A DNA stretch of 36,248 nucleotides. Source: Candidatus Poribacteria bacterium (lineage in GTDB: Bacteria; Poribacteria; DTPJ01; WJIO01). The position numbers and the translations under genes were made by a program. Below the pieces are notes generated by a model, which was not told the DNA's origin, made no database searches, and saw only the letters and a list, made by a program, of their open reading frames with translations. The stretch spans positions 1 through 36,248 of the forward strand of contig WJIO01000116.1 in NCBI GenBank assembly GCA_014730235.1, read 5' to 3'. Positions 25,701-33,034 of this stretch are shown here, one piece after another (positions within the stretch are counted from its first letter, which is position 1; each line of letters begins with the position of its first letter).

Positions 25701-27797
25701 CAGCTTGAAGCCGGGGCCCAGACGTATGTATCTGTAGATATAAAAGACCAGTGGTCAGATCGTTACTTTGTGGTTCATGAATACTTACCGGCGGGAACAA
25801 CCCTGGTGAACGATTCTGTATCGGGCAATTTCCAGCATTATGAAGCGGGATATGGTATGATTACATTCTATTATCCCCCCGGCAGGCATGTCAGGGATTA
25901 CAGGTATCAACTGGTAAGCTACGCACCGGGCACATACAGGGCTATGCCTTCAGTGATAATGGACAGCCGCAGACCTGGACAAATGCGGCTGGGTGAAGCA
26001 AAGTCTCTGGAGGTACTGGCACCGGGAGAAAAGTCAAAGGACGAATACCAGATGAATGACTCGGAGCTTTACGAGCTGGGAAAAGCCTACTTTAATGATA
26101 ATAAATATGCCGATTCTCTGGAACTGCTTACAAAGCTGTATGACCGAAACAAGACCTATAATCAACGGGAGTCGGCCCGGATGCTTCTATGGATATGCAC
26201 AGAAGAAGAGCATTATAATGCTAAAAATGTAATCGAATACTTTGAGATACTCCGGGAGAGATTCCCTGAGCTTTATATACCCTTCGACAAAATACTGGTG
26301 GTTGGTCGCTCATATCGGGAGATAGGTGAATTTGAAAGGGCTTATCTAGTTTATAAGGCCACCATAGAGGCCAGCTTTGTCAACGATTCCAGAGTCAGCG
26401 CGGTGCTGGAAGACGAAGGGCAGTTCCTGAGTTCCATTGATTTCCAGGAAGATCTGTGGAGAGAATATCCTGATCTCCCCCAGGTTGTTTCGGCATACTT
26501 TGCACTTTCCCAGGCCTTATATGCCAAAGCACCGGAAGCCCGGGAATTGGCAAAAAATCAACGTCAGATACCAATACTCAAAGGGCAGTCAAAATCTGAT
26601 ATTAAGAAAATAACCAAACTTGATCTGCTGAAGGAAACTGCCTTGATGCTGGCTGAATTCCTGACTCTATATTCAACTGATCCCCTGGCTGATGATGCGA
26701 CTTTCTCAATGGCAAATGTCCTGCTGGATTTAGAAGACCATCAGCAGGTTGTTAAGCTGTGTAAAGGGGCACAATACCTTTATCCTGAAAGCGATTACCT
26801 GGCCAGTTTCCAGTATGTTGAGGCTCTGGGATTCTTCTCACAGCGAAAATATGACGAAGCTGTGGAAGCGGCTAAAGTCGTGGCTGATGGTAAAAGCGAC
26901 GACAGAGACCTGGCCCGATACATCCTGGGACAGATATACCATTCAAGAGGCAAGCCGGAAATGGCTATAGACTGGTATGAAAAAGTAAAAACCATATATC
27001 CCGATGCGGGAGAATCCATAAACTACTTCAGGAAGAAGCAGGTATCTGTGGATGAAGTAAAGGTATTTCAGCCAACAGAGGAAGCCAGCGTTAAGATTAA
27101 ATACAGGAATATACAGGAAACCTCATTGCAGGTATACAAGGTTGACCTGATGAAGCTTTATCTGCGGGAGAAAGACCTGAGTAAAATCCGTTCTATCCAA
27201 CTGGCAGGCATAGAGCCGGAGTTCAGCAAGACAATAAAACTGGGCGACGGCAAGGACTATGTGGACAAAGAGCATATAGTACCACTGGAAATAAAGGACG
27301 AAGGCGCTTACCTGGTTATCTGCCGGGGAGATGAGCTATTCACAAGTGGTCTGGTGCTTTTGACTCCGCTCAAGATGGAAGTCCAGGAGGATGCGGTCAG
27401 CGGCAGGATCAGGGTGAATGTCCGGGATGTAGTGGATGATCTATACAAAGAGGACATCCATGTAAAGGTTGTTGGCTCTGAGGATCAGATATTTAAATCC
27501 GGTGAAACAGATCTGAGGGGTATTTTCACAGCCGATGATATCCGGGGTAAGGCTACAGTGATCGCCCGTAGCGGAAAGGATCAATATGCCTTTTATCGGG
27601 GTGAGCAGTGGCTTGGAAAGCAAGTAACCCATGAGGGTGTTGTTCAGCAGGAAAGAATGCCAGAAAGACAGCAGCAGGCTGACTACAGGTCTAATATAGG
27701 AATAATGAACCAGGCCATCCAGGGAAAGAATTTCAGGGGATTTGATGAAATGCGCCGGGGTGGCAAAAAAGGTGTGCAGGTGCAGTATACACAGTGA
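19794..27797 (+). CDS. Giant exported alpha-2-macroglobulin-like protein with TPR arrays at both ends
   Basis: This 2667-residue protein has an N-terminal signal peptide (hydrophobic to about residue 22) and AGGAGG nine bases before the ATG. Order of parts: TPR-like helical repeats about 30-575; a beta module about 580-770 with VSVYKVDLEAYW; MG2-type domain from about 780 (KPVYRPGQKVYVKGIIRD) and further MG domains; a long, Gly-rich variable stretch about 1277-1400 at the bait-like position; A2M family domain from about 1405 (LGYWNPSVITDKNGEGK, PERTTQWRLTARG); an alpha/alpha toroid about 1600-1850 (RQRDDGGWWWCENAEQSD); a receptor-like beta domain to about 2080; a second TPR block about 2087-2400; a second copy of the beta module about 2410-2620 (LQVYKVDLMKLY); Gln/Arg-rich tail. 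The GCGEQ-type thioester is absent. Bacterial A2M proteins are periplasmic protease traps. This one may instead work as a scaffold. Confidence 0.88.
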   Translation: MKISHAFMCIIPMLSLFIITQSSNGSVSIKQVRQALQNKKFTEAAEFAEESLKVSDKDRGTLTYYKALTLFHIEKYNESAKACQSVIEQHKDSTWYRKAFFLKAQCHIRLKEFKKAEDIYDSEVRRLLSKSRKEDIARIYFRFAEAVSRKPGNDELGTPPPDYQKAYELYRKVLELEINRDLKDETMFLMGRMMQMVGNHNQAISEYRSYLHEFDPSWLGPVNSTRRERQDSASVIPGKYIHQVRYYLAQSQIALDQVQWARVNLEDLIKMLETISTQLPLELTPEARFLMVKTYHFPEPRNDDELNRGIKAAQEFIDDYPNDPRSVKLGYDIGSAYSSMGKSHQALEAYKTFLETEFNQENMGEKWDNLGKSQYIKLDIIGFNPSSENLSNYIQKLRMLATYRRAEILFSQKNYPEAINVWNSYIAQFPNGPRWNDAQQGIVNAEYQKGLDLIAEEKYDEAVAVWDNFLKEHPLDGRSRQIMFIYGLIHYYKAKEQKDKGNSQNYRMAISEWEKLVNKYPNTEESSLALFRIGQIYEEKIGDLEKALEAYRRLTWGGWHDDAQNRIKSMTEKNLRLVTERVFRTNEPAKVKLNLRNIKKVTVSVYKVDLEAYWRKMNGITGVENLDIALISPDETWEYEVPEYEKYKPFEQEIEIPFDKAGVCAVHISEEDLEATTMVIRSDIDAIIKASRREILIFTQDMINNQPVPDAKVLVSDGKSIISEGKTGPDGVFYEKANELKNASNVTAFIIKDNSASSNVLQLQGLGLAQGLSPRGYIYTHKPVYRPGQKVYVKGIIRDVTDGSYSVSPEAPYKVSIIDPRGRLIYSEELKLSRFGTFDMEMLLDDSSSVGEYRITAQSTKEKDKIFNGVFSVEQYQLEKIRLALEFPRKVYFRGEKVEATFSASYYYGQPLKERTIRYVLPDGRSYTGKTDAEGKLKIEFDTTPMQPGTVLNFNGSIDGENVQVYDTVFLALLGFNINVKPSSNVVISGEPFEAMVTTTRADGEPTGKDLTLKVYRQTERKVHPIFSQIPWIGDDSKPGGEVEIEEHKITTDQKTGKGRIKLSLEQGGRYILRVKGVDRFDQPVSGEGSIQISDDSDSVKLRVFSDTSELKVGEKHIVRIHSRLKPTLALVTFEGEGIISHQVLSLKEGWNEMEFEAGNEHFPNFHLSVVAIDGQHLRTAGKDFNVLRRIMVTMTLNDTYKPGEEAEVTVKTLDQIGNPVEAEMAMVLVDEALYSIYDENVLPINDFFNEGIHRDAPMRTVSSCTFSYKPPTRKVSKEVLEELSRMEIAEKYARDKAGVLKELNGTISLGIPVESAELRDRQMLDEEVVAEDALSLNRKRYAGRSSKQLRAQETPAALMKSDMDFAYFADSPALAPSGGGGVAFGEELTAGYGLAPQIRREIAGLGYWNPSVITDKNGEGKAVITMPERTTQWRLTARGCTVETLVGQVFEKTVIRKDFFVDAKVPSIVTEGDKIRVHTRIHNLTDFAGKAQLNLKIEIDGAGTKGIQETVDVSGNDTVEFVFPEVEITSGREVQLELTAKAGEMSDGISRKIPIRPWGMEYSHSSSGVSSGNETVFLELTKGIEYISNRLNISIGPDVNRMVFDMAMNTIRPMDMSFSSRIHPVPGDVGSDLLALAYALDYLEAVGGDSEDSRQLVSQARSLSALLVTRQRDDGGWWWCENAEQSDIHVSARNLWALLHVQKQGIEVHSEAIEKGIAYMKEAFARLEQQKDYDKSVVLHTLSAGGEADFAYANRLYRNRNNLNPAALAYTALIFANLDRKEIGGEMLEVLASKSDKKASKGLYENVETAALAMLAWEMIQPESPVVDEILNFIMSQRTFYGYSPYKAKGPVVAALAMYYGKSQYSSSDYNLEIKVNGKSIKVIDAKDKQPAVMVKVPLDMVKDGQNKVEFQLKGSGNYAYTATLSGFSPEFKDPESWKNPHIRSRNYYHAPIEYKGRQIASSTTQITQLEAGAQTYVSVDIKDQWSDRYFVVHEYLPAGTTLVNDSVSGNFQHYEAGYGMITFYYPPGRHVRDYRYQLVSYAPGTYRAMPSVIMDSRRPGQMRLGEAKSLEVLAPGEKSKDEYQMNDSELYELGKAYFNDNKYADSLELLTKLYDRNKTYNQRESARMLLWICTEEEHYNAKNVIEYFEILRERFPELYIPFDKILVVGRSYREIGEFERAYLVYKATIEASFVNDSRVSAVLEDEGQFLSSIDFQEDLWREYPDLPQVVSAYFALSQALYAKAPEARELAKNQRQIPILKGQSKSDIKKITKLDLLKETALMLAEFLTLYSTDPLADDATFSMANVLLDLEDHQQVVKLCKGAQYLYPESDYLASFQYVEALGFFSQRKYDEAVEAAKVVADGKSDDRDLARYILGQIYHSRGKPEMAIDWYEKVKTIYPDAGESINYFRKKQVSVDEVKVFQPTEEASVKIKYRNIQETSLQVYKVDLMKLYLREKDLSKIRSIQLAGIEPEFSKTIKLGDGKDYVDKEHIVPLEIKDEGAYLVICRGDELFTSGLVLLTPLKMEVQEDAVSGRIRVNVRDVVDDLYKEDIHVKVVGSEDQIFKSGETDLRGIFTADDIRGKATVIARSGKDQYAFYRGEQWLGKQVTHEGVVQQERMPERQQQADYRSNIGIMNQAIQGKNFRGFDEMRRGGKKGVQVQYTQ

Positions 27798-27835
27798 TTA
27801 AGACTATCCCTATAATATAACCCAGACCTATATCT

Positions 27836-27883
27836 ATCATTCCTGCTTCAGGCTTTTTTAAAAAAGCCTGAAGCAGGAATGAT
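27836..27883. terminator. Perfect 48-bp palindrome between convergent genes
   Basis: Bases 27836-27859 are exactly complementary to 27860-27883 (ATCATTCCTGCTTCAGGC then six T, mirrored by six A). It is a variant of the window's repeat hairpin and lies 39 bases after the A2M-like gene, facing the methyltransferase on the other strand. It may serve as a bidirectional terminator. A decayed right arm may continue to about 27918. Confidence 0.65.
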
Positions 27884-27982
27884 AATACAAATAAGTTTTC
27901 TTAACTTAACTCTGAAAAGCCTAAAAGGAAAGTTTAGCGGCTATTTTTCACAAATCCCTAAAATAGATGCCATTTATTCAAT

Positions 27983-28726
27983 TTACTTGCCAGTAACTTC
28001 AAGTCCTTCTATATCAAAAATTACATTGACACTGGCTTTAAAATTTGCAGGATCTCTCACGAATTTTGTATATTGTTCTAATCTTTTAGCGGCGTTTACA
28101 CTGTTATGGGCCATTATAACACTTCCCGGTGGCATTTTATCATAAGCACCTTGTAATATTTCCAGATAGATACCTTTACCTCTTGCCTTATCACCATCTG
28201 CATCAAGATAAAGGGCTTGAATTTGATCAGGGAAGTTTTTTACTGTATCTACAGCATCTTCGGCAATCACCCTGGCAACTCCGGTGGGATCAATGGTCCT
28301 TACATTGCGTTCCGCCCTTTCAGCTTCTTCGGGCTTTATTTCAACACCGATAAGATTTTTGGCTTTATAGACAGCACCAGGGCCTGCTCCTGCACCGGCA
28401 TTTGAGATAAACGTATTTCCACAAAAAACCCCTGCGGCGATCATATTTTCTGGCTGAATTATCGCATTGATGGCATAAAGAAGCCTTTGCATACGGGGAG
28501 TAATGGCTGTCCAGGGAATTTCAAAATTTTCTGCAACAGCTTTACGATGGGCCAGCATCTTTTCATGATCATAATCAGTATGAGGTAAAATACCCACTTC
28601 TTTAAGTACATTCAGAGCTTCATCAACTACTTCTATTTCCTTTTCCAGGGGTTCTAGCTGGCGATGCGGTTCGCCATATACCATTTTATAACTATTCCAA
28701 TCATCACTGCGATATTCTCGATGCAT
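27983..28726 (-). CDS. Class I SAM-dependent methyltransferase (O-methyltransferase-like)
   Basis: About 247 residues. The Rossmann SAM-binding core is visible: strand 1 with NMIAAGVFCGNTFISNAGAGAG, strand 2 acidic end LIGVEIKPEEAERAERNV, then VIAEDAVDTV and IQALYLDADGDKARGKGIYLEIL, and PPGSVIMAHNSV. These resemble O-methyltransferase family 3-like enzymes. The substrate is unknown. The frame is open to 28837, but the extra 37 codons come from a MITE-like repeat. ATG 28726 (MHREYRS) has GGAG six bases upstream and is preferred. The gene is convergent with the A2M-like gene and stands alone. Confidence 0.82.
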   Translation of the reverse strand: MHREYRSDDWNSYKMVYGEPHRQLEPLEKEIEVVDEALNVLKEVGILPHTDYDHEKMLAHRKAVAENFEIPWTAITPRMQRLLYAINAIIQPENMIAAGVFCGNTFISNAGAGAGPGAVYKAKNLIGVEIKPEEAERAERNVRTIDPTGVARVIAEDAVDTVKNFPDQIQALYLDADGDKARGKGIYLEILQGAYDKMPPGSVIMAHNSVNAAKRLEQYTKFVRDPANFKASVNVIFDIEGLEVTGK

Positions 28727-28802
28727 TATATACTCCTCAACTATTACAGGTTTCTCAGGGTGTGTGATACAACCATATAAGTAAAATATCTTTTGATAAT
28801 AG

Positions 28803-28891
28803 TAATCGTTAAAAAATGGATATAATTTGGTTGTCATTTACCATCATTATAAAGGTATTTTCTAAACACATTTTCCATTTTTTAACGATTA
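28803..28891. mobile_element. Short MITE-like element with TAATCGTTAAAAAATGGA inverted ends
   Basis: TAATCGTTAAAAAATGGA at 28803-28820 is perfectly inverted at 28874-28891. The ends match the 5290-5481 element, and the right interior (TAAACACATTTTCC) is also similar, but the hairpin core is missing, so this is a short, internally deleted or distinct member. It lies upstream of the methyltransferase. Confidence 0.65.
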
Positions 28892-29018
28892 TATAATAAT
28901 AAAAATATTGGACATTAATCTATCATAAACTTGACTTAAGGTCAATACATTCTTAACGTTTGGTAAGAATTATCTTTAATTCCTTGCCAAATTATTGTAA
29001 AATGCAGAAAATAAATAA

Positions 29019-29170
29019 ACTGATATTTCTAAAATTAACTAAAACCATATGTTGCAGTGCTTAAAGAGACACTAGCAAATGAAAATGCTATCAGGCTGTC
29101 ATTCCTGCTTTTGCAGGAATGACAGCATAAAGAAGTTTCTTATCTTTATCATACTAAATCCGGAAGAACC
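29019..29170. repeat. Mosaic repeat: left arm of one type joined to right arm of another
   Basis: The left part (ACTGATATTTCTAAAATT to GGCTGTCATTCCTGC) matches 5311-5400 and 14689-14778. The hairpin closes at GCAGGAATGAC (29123), and then the right arm AAGTTTCTTATCTTTATC, ACTAAATCCGGAAGAACC matches the other repeat type (6673-6719, 36151-36175). It ends at 29170, directly before the Tat-like coding remnant of the sulfatase. Confidence 0.75.
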
Positions 29171-29230
29171 TTTAAACATAATAGACGAGAATTTGTAAAG
29201 CTAATAAGTATAGGAGGTATAATACCAGCA

Positions 29231-30535
29231 ATGTTGCAAAATCCAAAGGATAAACCTAATGTTGTATTGATACTTGTTGATGACCTGGGGTATGGCGACC
29301 TGGCCTGTTGTGGTTCGGATGATATGAGAACTCCGAACCTTGATAACATGGCAGCTTCTGGCGTCAGGTTCGAAAATTTCTACGCCAACTGTCCTGTATG
29401 TTCACCTACAAGGGCATCTGTAATGACCGGCAGGTATCCCGATATGGTAGGTGTACCGGGGGTAATAAGAACCCATGCCATGTCAAATTTCGGTCGCTTA
29501 TCCCAAAATGCGGTAATGCTGCCAGAGGCGTTGGATAAAGCCGGATATAATACGGCTATAATCGGTAAGTGGCATCTAGGTCTGGAACAACCCAATACTC
29601 CTAATATTCGGGGATTTGATCATTTCAACGGCTTTCTTGGTGATATGATGGATGATTATTACACTCACCGAAGGCATGATATAAATTACATGCGCCTGAA
29701 CGAAAAAGAGATCGATCCAGAAGGACACGCCACAGACCTTTTCTCAGATTGGGCTTGTGAATATATCAAAAAGCAGGCAGGTAAAGAAAATCCCTTCTTT
29801 ATGTATCTGGCCTATAATGCACCTCATACACCTATCCAGCCGCCTGAAGAATGGTTCGTCAAAGTCAGAGACCGGGAACCGGGAATTGATGAAAAACGGG
29901 CAAAACTGGTGGCTTTGATCGAACATATGGACTACGGTATAGGTAAAGTATTAAAAGCCCTGGAAGAATCCGGACAGAAGGAAAACACCCTTGTTATCTT
30001 TACATCGGATAACGGGGGTCAACTAAATGTAGGTGCTAATAACGGCCCGTTAAACGGCGGCAAGGGCCAGATGCTTGAGGGTGGTATAAAAGAACCTATG
30101 TTCGCAGTATGGCCCGGTCATATTGAAGCTGGTTCTCATAGAAAAAGGGTGGGATTGACAATGGACCTATTCCCCACTATATGCGACGCAGCCGGGGTTG
30201 ATTTCAGTCATGAAATTGACGGGTTTAGCATTTTGCCCGATATGCTTAATGCAGGGAAAGATGAATTTGATGAGCGCATGCTGTTCTGGGTGCGCCGCGA
30301 GGGAGGTATGCAGTTTGGGGGGCAATCTTTTTACGCCGTCAGATGCGGTCAATGGAAACTCCTGCAAAATACACCCTTTGAACCACCCAGGCTTTATAAT
30401 CTGAAAGAAGACCCAAAAGAGATTAATCCCATAGGAAAAGAACAGGATGAATATGGCATGCTTTTCAATGAGATGCAAAAACACGTCATAAGAACAGGAG
30501 CGATCCCATGGCAGGAGTATCCTGTGGATTTGTAA
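29231..30535 (+). CDS. Cys-type sulfatase (arylsulfatase family), N-terminus disturbed
   Basis: Sulfatases hydrolyse sulfate esters. Seen are metal ligands Asp17 and Asp18 (ILVDDLGYGDL), the formylglycine motif CSPTR with Cys57 (CPVCSPTRASVMTGRYP), GKWHLG, and FTSDNGG with the other metal residues. Length from ATG 29231 is 434 residues, somewhat short but with both lobes present. The frame is open upstream through codons reading NRREFVKLISIGGIIPA (29180-29230), which looks like a twin-arginine signal peptide, but no start codon exists before the repeat ending at 29170. AGGAGG at 29212-29217 is 13 bases before ATG 29231, longer than usual. If translated from here, export would be lost. A formylglycine-generating enzyme is not in view. 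The MttB-like gene follows after 15 bases. Confidence 0.88.
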   Translation: MLQNPKDKPNVVLILVDDLGYGDLACCGSDDMRTPNLDNMAASGVRFENFYANCPVCSPTRASVMTGRYPDMVGVPGVIRTHAMSNFGRLSQNAVMLPEALDKAGYNTAIIGKWHLGLEQPNTPNIRGFDHFNGFLGDMMDDYYTHRRHDINYMRLNEKEIDPEGHATDLFSDWACEYIKKQAGKENPFFMYLAYNAPHTPIQPPEEWFVKVRDREPGIDEKRAKLVALIEHMDYGIGKVLKALEESGQKENTLVIFTSDNGGQLNVGANNGPLNGGKGQMLEGGIKEPMFAVWPGHIEAGSHRKRVGLTMDLFPTICDAAGVDFSHEIDGFSILPDMLNAGKDEFDERMLFWVRREGGMQFGGQSFYAVRCGQWKLLQNTPFEPPRLYNLKEDPKEINPIGKEQDEYGMLFNEMQKHVIRTGAIPWQEYPVDL

Positions 30536-30550
30536 AAACGGAGCACAGAC

Positions 30551-31972
30551 ATGTTTACCATAATACTGGAACAAGAACAGATAGAGCGCATCCACGAAAA
30601 ATCCCTGGAAATACTCCAGCATGTAGGCGTGCAAATTCCCCATGAAGAAATGCTGAATATCTTCCATGATGCCGGCACAGATGTGGATTACAAAAAACAG
30701 ATTGTCAAAATTCCACCGGAGTTGGTGCAAAGGTCAATAGAACAGGCAGGTAAAAAGTTTACTATATACGGCCGGGACAAATCAAAATGTGCCCGGTTTG
30801 GTTACTCAACAAGAAATTATAACAGCATCGCCGGAGAAGCACTATGGATAGATGAACCATGCCAGAAACGCAGATATGCCACCCTGGAAGACGTGGCCAC
30901 TGCATCTCGATTTGCTGATGCCCTTGAGAATATAAACGTGGTAGGGGCCATGTCCGACCCCCATGAACTGCCTGTTGACATGCGCTGTGTCAGCGTTATG
31001 GTTACCATGATTAAAAATACCACAAAGCCTATACATTTCTGGTATCATGACCGGGCATCGGCCCGATACCTGAACGAAATTATGATCGTCCTCAGAGGAA
31101 GCGCAAAGGCTGCATCTGAATTTCCCATCTGCTATCCGTTCCTTGAACCTATAAGCCCTCTAAGGTTTTCATTTAATGGTGTGGATTTGCTCTTTGAAAC
31201 AGCAAGGTTAAATCTACCTGTGCCAATTGGCCCTATGGCCCAGATGGGTTTATCCGCCCCGGCTACCATCGCCGGTACAATGGCCCAGGAAAATGCTGAA
31301 ATATTAGCTGGAGTCTGCATAACACAGCTTATACGACCCGGTATGCCTGTATGTTACGGGGGAATATGTCATGCCTTTGACATGGGAACAACCCAGTTGA
31401 TATTCTCCGGCCCTGAGCAGGCCATATTTGGCGTTTGTATGACCCAGATAGGAAAATACTATGGTTTACCTGTTTATATCAATGTAGGCCTTACAGATTC
31501 AAAGAGACCAGATGCTCAAGCAGGTCTGGAAGCTGGCATAACTTTAATGGCAGGAGTAGCCGCAGGGGCGGATATATTTGGTCACATGGGCATCAGCGGT
31601 GTGGATCAGGCTTCATCCCTGGATATGTTGGTCTTGCAGGACGAGGTAATCAGTTTCGTAGAAAGCGTTATGCGTCAGGTTGACTTCAGTGATGATAAAT
31701 TTGGTCTTGATGTTATAGAATCAGTAGAACCCGGTGGATCTTTTATTGATAAAGACCACACCCTGGAACACTTTCGAAAAGAATTGTGGTTCCCGAAAAT
31801 TCTGGACAGGAATTATTACGATTCATGGCTTGATAACGGTGCTTTTGATACAGAGAAACGCTGCCAAAGGGTCAAGGAAAAAATTCTCTCAAAACATAAT
31901 CCAGAGCCAATTTCTCCTGATCTGGAAAAAGAACTGGACAAAATTGTAAAAAAATTACCTGTCTCAAATTAG
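30551..31972 (+). CDS. Trimethylamine methyltransferase (MttB) superfamily protein, non-pyrrolysine
   Basis: The 473-residue protein matches the MttB superfamily TIM barrel. Members transfer a methyl group from quaternary or tertiary amines to a corrinoid protein. Typical segments are EKSLEILQHVGVQIP near the N-terminus, GAMSDPHELPVD, TTKPIHFWYHD, and near the C-terminus LQDEVISFVESVMRQVDF and HTLEHFRKELWFPKILDR. No in-frame amber codon interrupts the gene, so it is of the non-pyrrolysine type (as in glycine betaine, proline betaine or carnitine methyltransferases). No corrinoid protein or activase gene is in the window. CGGAG lies about eight bases before the ATG. It is 15 bases after the sulfatase, probably one operon. 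The last residues (PVSN) and stop fall in a repeat edge shared with 17341. Confidence 0.88.
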   Translation: MFTIILEQEQIERIHEKSLEILQHVGVQIPHEEMLNIFHDAGTDVDYKKQIVKIPPELVQRSIEQAGKKFTIYGRDKSKCARFGYSTRNYNSIAGEALWIDEPCQKRRYATLEDVATASRFADALENINVVGAMSDPHELPVDMRCVSVMVTMIKNTTKPIHFWYHDRASARYLNEIMIVLRGSAKAASEFPICYPFLEPISPLRFSFNGVDLLFETARLNLPVPIGPMAQMGLSAPATIAGTMAQENAEILAGVCITQLIRPGMPVCYGGICHAFDMGTTQLIFSGPEQAIFGVCMTQIGKYYGLPVYINVGLTDSKRPDAQAGLEAGITLMAGVAAGADIFGHMGISGVDQASSLDMLVLQDEVISFVESVMRQVDFSDDKFGLDVIESVEPGGSFIDKDHTLEHFRKELWFPKILDRNYYDSWLDNGAFDTEKRCQRVKEKILSKHNPEPISPDLEKELDKIVKKLPVSN

Positions 31973-32168
31973 TAGGTTGTAATTTTTGATTTTTCCGGGT
32001 TTAGTATGGTTATAATTGAAAATTCTCTCAGCCTGTCATTCCTGCTTCCGCAGGAATGACAGCATATAGAAGTTTCTTATTTTTAACACATTGAACCCGA
32101 AGGAACCAAACTTTATTTGTTAGCCAGTTCTTCGCAATAACATAGGAACATAAATTTTATGCTTGGTA
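31957..32168. repeat. Palindromic repeat beginning inside the MttB-like gene's 3' end
   Basis: ACCTGTCTCAAATTAGTAGG at 31957 matches 17341-17360 with two changes, so the repeat starts within the coding end of the MttB-like gene. It continues with arm TTTTTCCGGGTTTAGTATGG, hairpin GTCATTCCTGC/GCAGGAATGAC (about 32035-32060), right arm ACCCGAAGGAACC, and the tail ending TTTATGCTTGGTA at 32168 also seen at 17637 and, inverted, at 2906. Relative to 17364-17637 it lacks about 20 bases in the tail. Confidence 0.78.
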
Positions 32169-32290
32169 AAAAATTCTAGTTGACGAAATTTCCATTTATG
32201 GTATCATTAATACTTGAGGTTTTTATATGCGGTGGCAAAAATAAAAAAAACAGGAAAATTCTATCAACTTTTTATTTTGAGGTGCTGCAT

Positions 32291-33019
32291 ATGAAAGCAA
32301 GTGTTTTTTTATTAGCCGCTATATTGTTTATCTCAATATGTATATGTGGTTGTAGTTCTAAAAGTAGTGAAATAGAATATAACTCAGTCCAGAAAATAAG
32401 TGTTATCGTCTTTGCAGACAAGATGCAGATAGCTGAAAAAGTGGCTATGTATCTTGAAGATGAACCGGGATTTAATATTTTTCCCACTGACGATATTCAG
32501 GATCTCGATTCCATAAGACTTCGTGAGACGGATGTTGTAATCCTTGTTCCTCTTAATATACCAAGTATACCCAATTATATAGCCTTAAGCCTGGAAGATT
32601 TTGTTGATAAAGGAGGCGGCGTAATAGGTATAAATAATATTGTATTTAACGGGAGCAAACTGGGTAAAATCTTTGGTGAAAGAGGTTATGTATTCCCTGA
32701 AGATGCCCGTCACCAAAAACTACATATAAAACTTAACAAGGAATATTCATCACCTATTAGTGATGGTTTACCTGTAAAGTTTGCTCTGGTAGGGGAAAAA
32801 CCTATAGGTGTCAACTGTGAATCGAAAGTCCAGAGAATTGTTGATATGTTTTACGAAACATCCGACGGTAGTATTAAAAGTTATTGCGCTGCCTGGTCAT
32901 ATAACTATGGGGATGGCAAGACCTTTGCCTTCGTGCCCGGTATTACAGAGGAAACCCGGTATAACCCATATGTGCTCAGGATGATAGCAAACGCGACGTT
33001 CTGGATGACGAAGAATTAA
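32291..33019 (+). CDS. ThuA-like lipoprotein
   Basis: This is a 242-residue exported lipoprotein. The signal peptide (MKASVFLLAAILFISICICGC) ends in a lipobox ICGC with the acceptor Cys at residue 21. The mature part resembles ThuA/trehalose-utilisation proteins of the glutamine-amidotransferase-like fold: ETDVVILVPL, LEDFVDKGGGVIGINN, SPISDGLPVKF, AAWSYNYGDGKTFAFVPG and the C-terminal NPYVLRMIANATFWM, which parallels the family ending in a nearby helix with Trp. No catalytic Cys triad is apparent, and the function of this family is often unclear. The frame extends back to 32180, but ATG 32291 has GAGGTG eight bases upstream and begins the signal peptide. An M19 dipeptidase follows after 15 bases. 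Confidence 0.78.
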   Translation: MKASVFLLAAILFISICICGCSSKSSEIEYNSVQKISVIVFADKMQIAEKVAMYLEDEPGFNIFPTDDIQDLDSIRLRETDVVILVPLNIPSIPNYIALSLEDFVDKGGGVIGINNIVFNGSKLGKIFGERGYVFPEDARHQKLHIKLNKEYSSPISDGLPVKFALVGEKPIGVNCESKVQRIVDMFYETSDGSIKSYCAAWSYNYGDGKTFAFVPGITEETRYNPYVLRMIANATFWMTKN

Positions 33020-33034
33020 ACAGGAGGGTTATTC

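Noticed and set aside
28727-28837. N-terminal extension of the methyltransferase frame
   Set aside because: Codons come from the MITE-like element's inverted end; ATG 28726 has a good ribosome site.
28920-28950. TTGACTTAAGG as a -35 promoter element before the sulfatase
   Set aside because: No acceptable -10 box lies at 16-18 bases and a repeat intervenes before the gene.
30551-31972. Possible pyrrolysine codon in the MttB-like gene
   Set aside because: The frame has no internal TAG; the only TAG is the terminal stop, after a full-length family match.
32180-32290. N-terminal extension of the ThuA-like lipoprotein
   Set aside because: It would bury the lipoprotein signal peptide; ATG 32291 has GAGGTG upstream.
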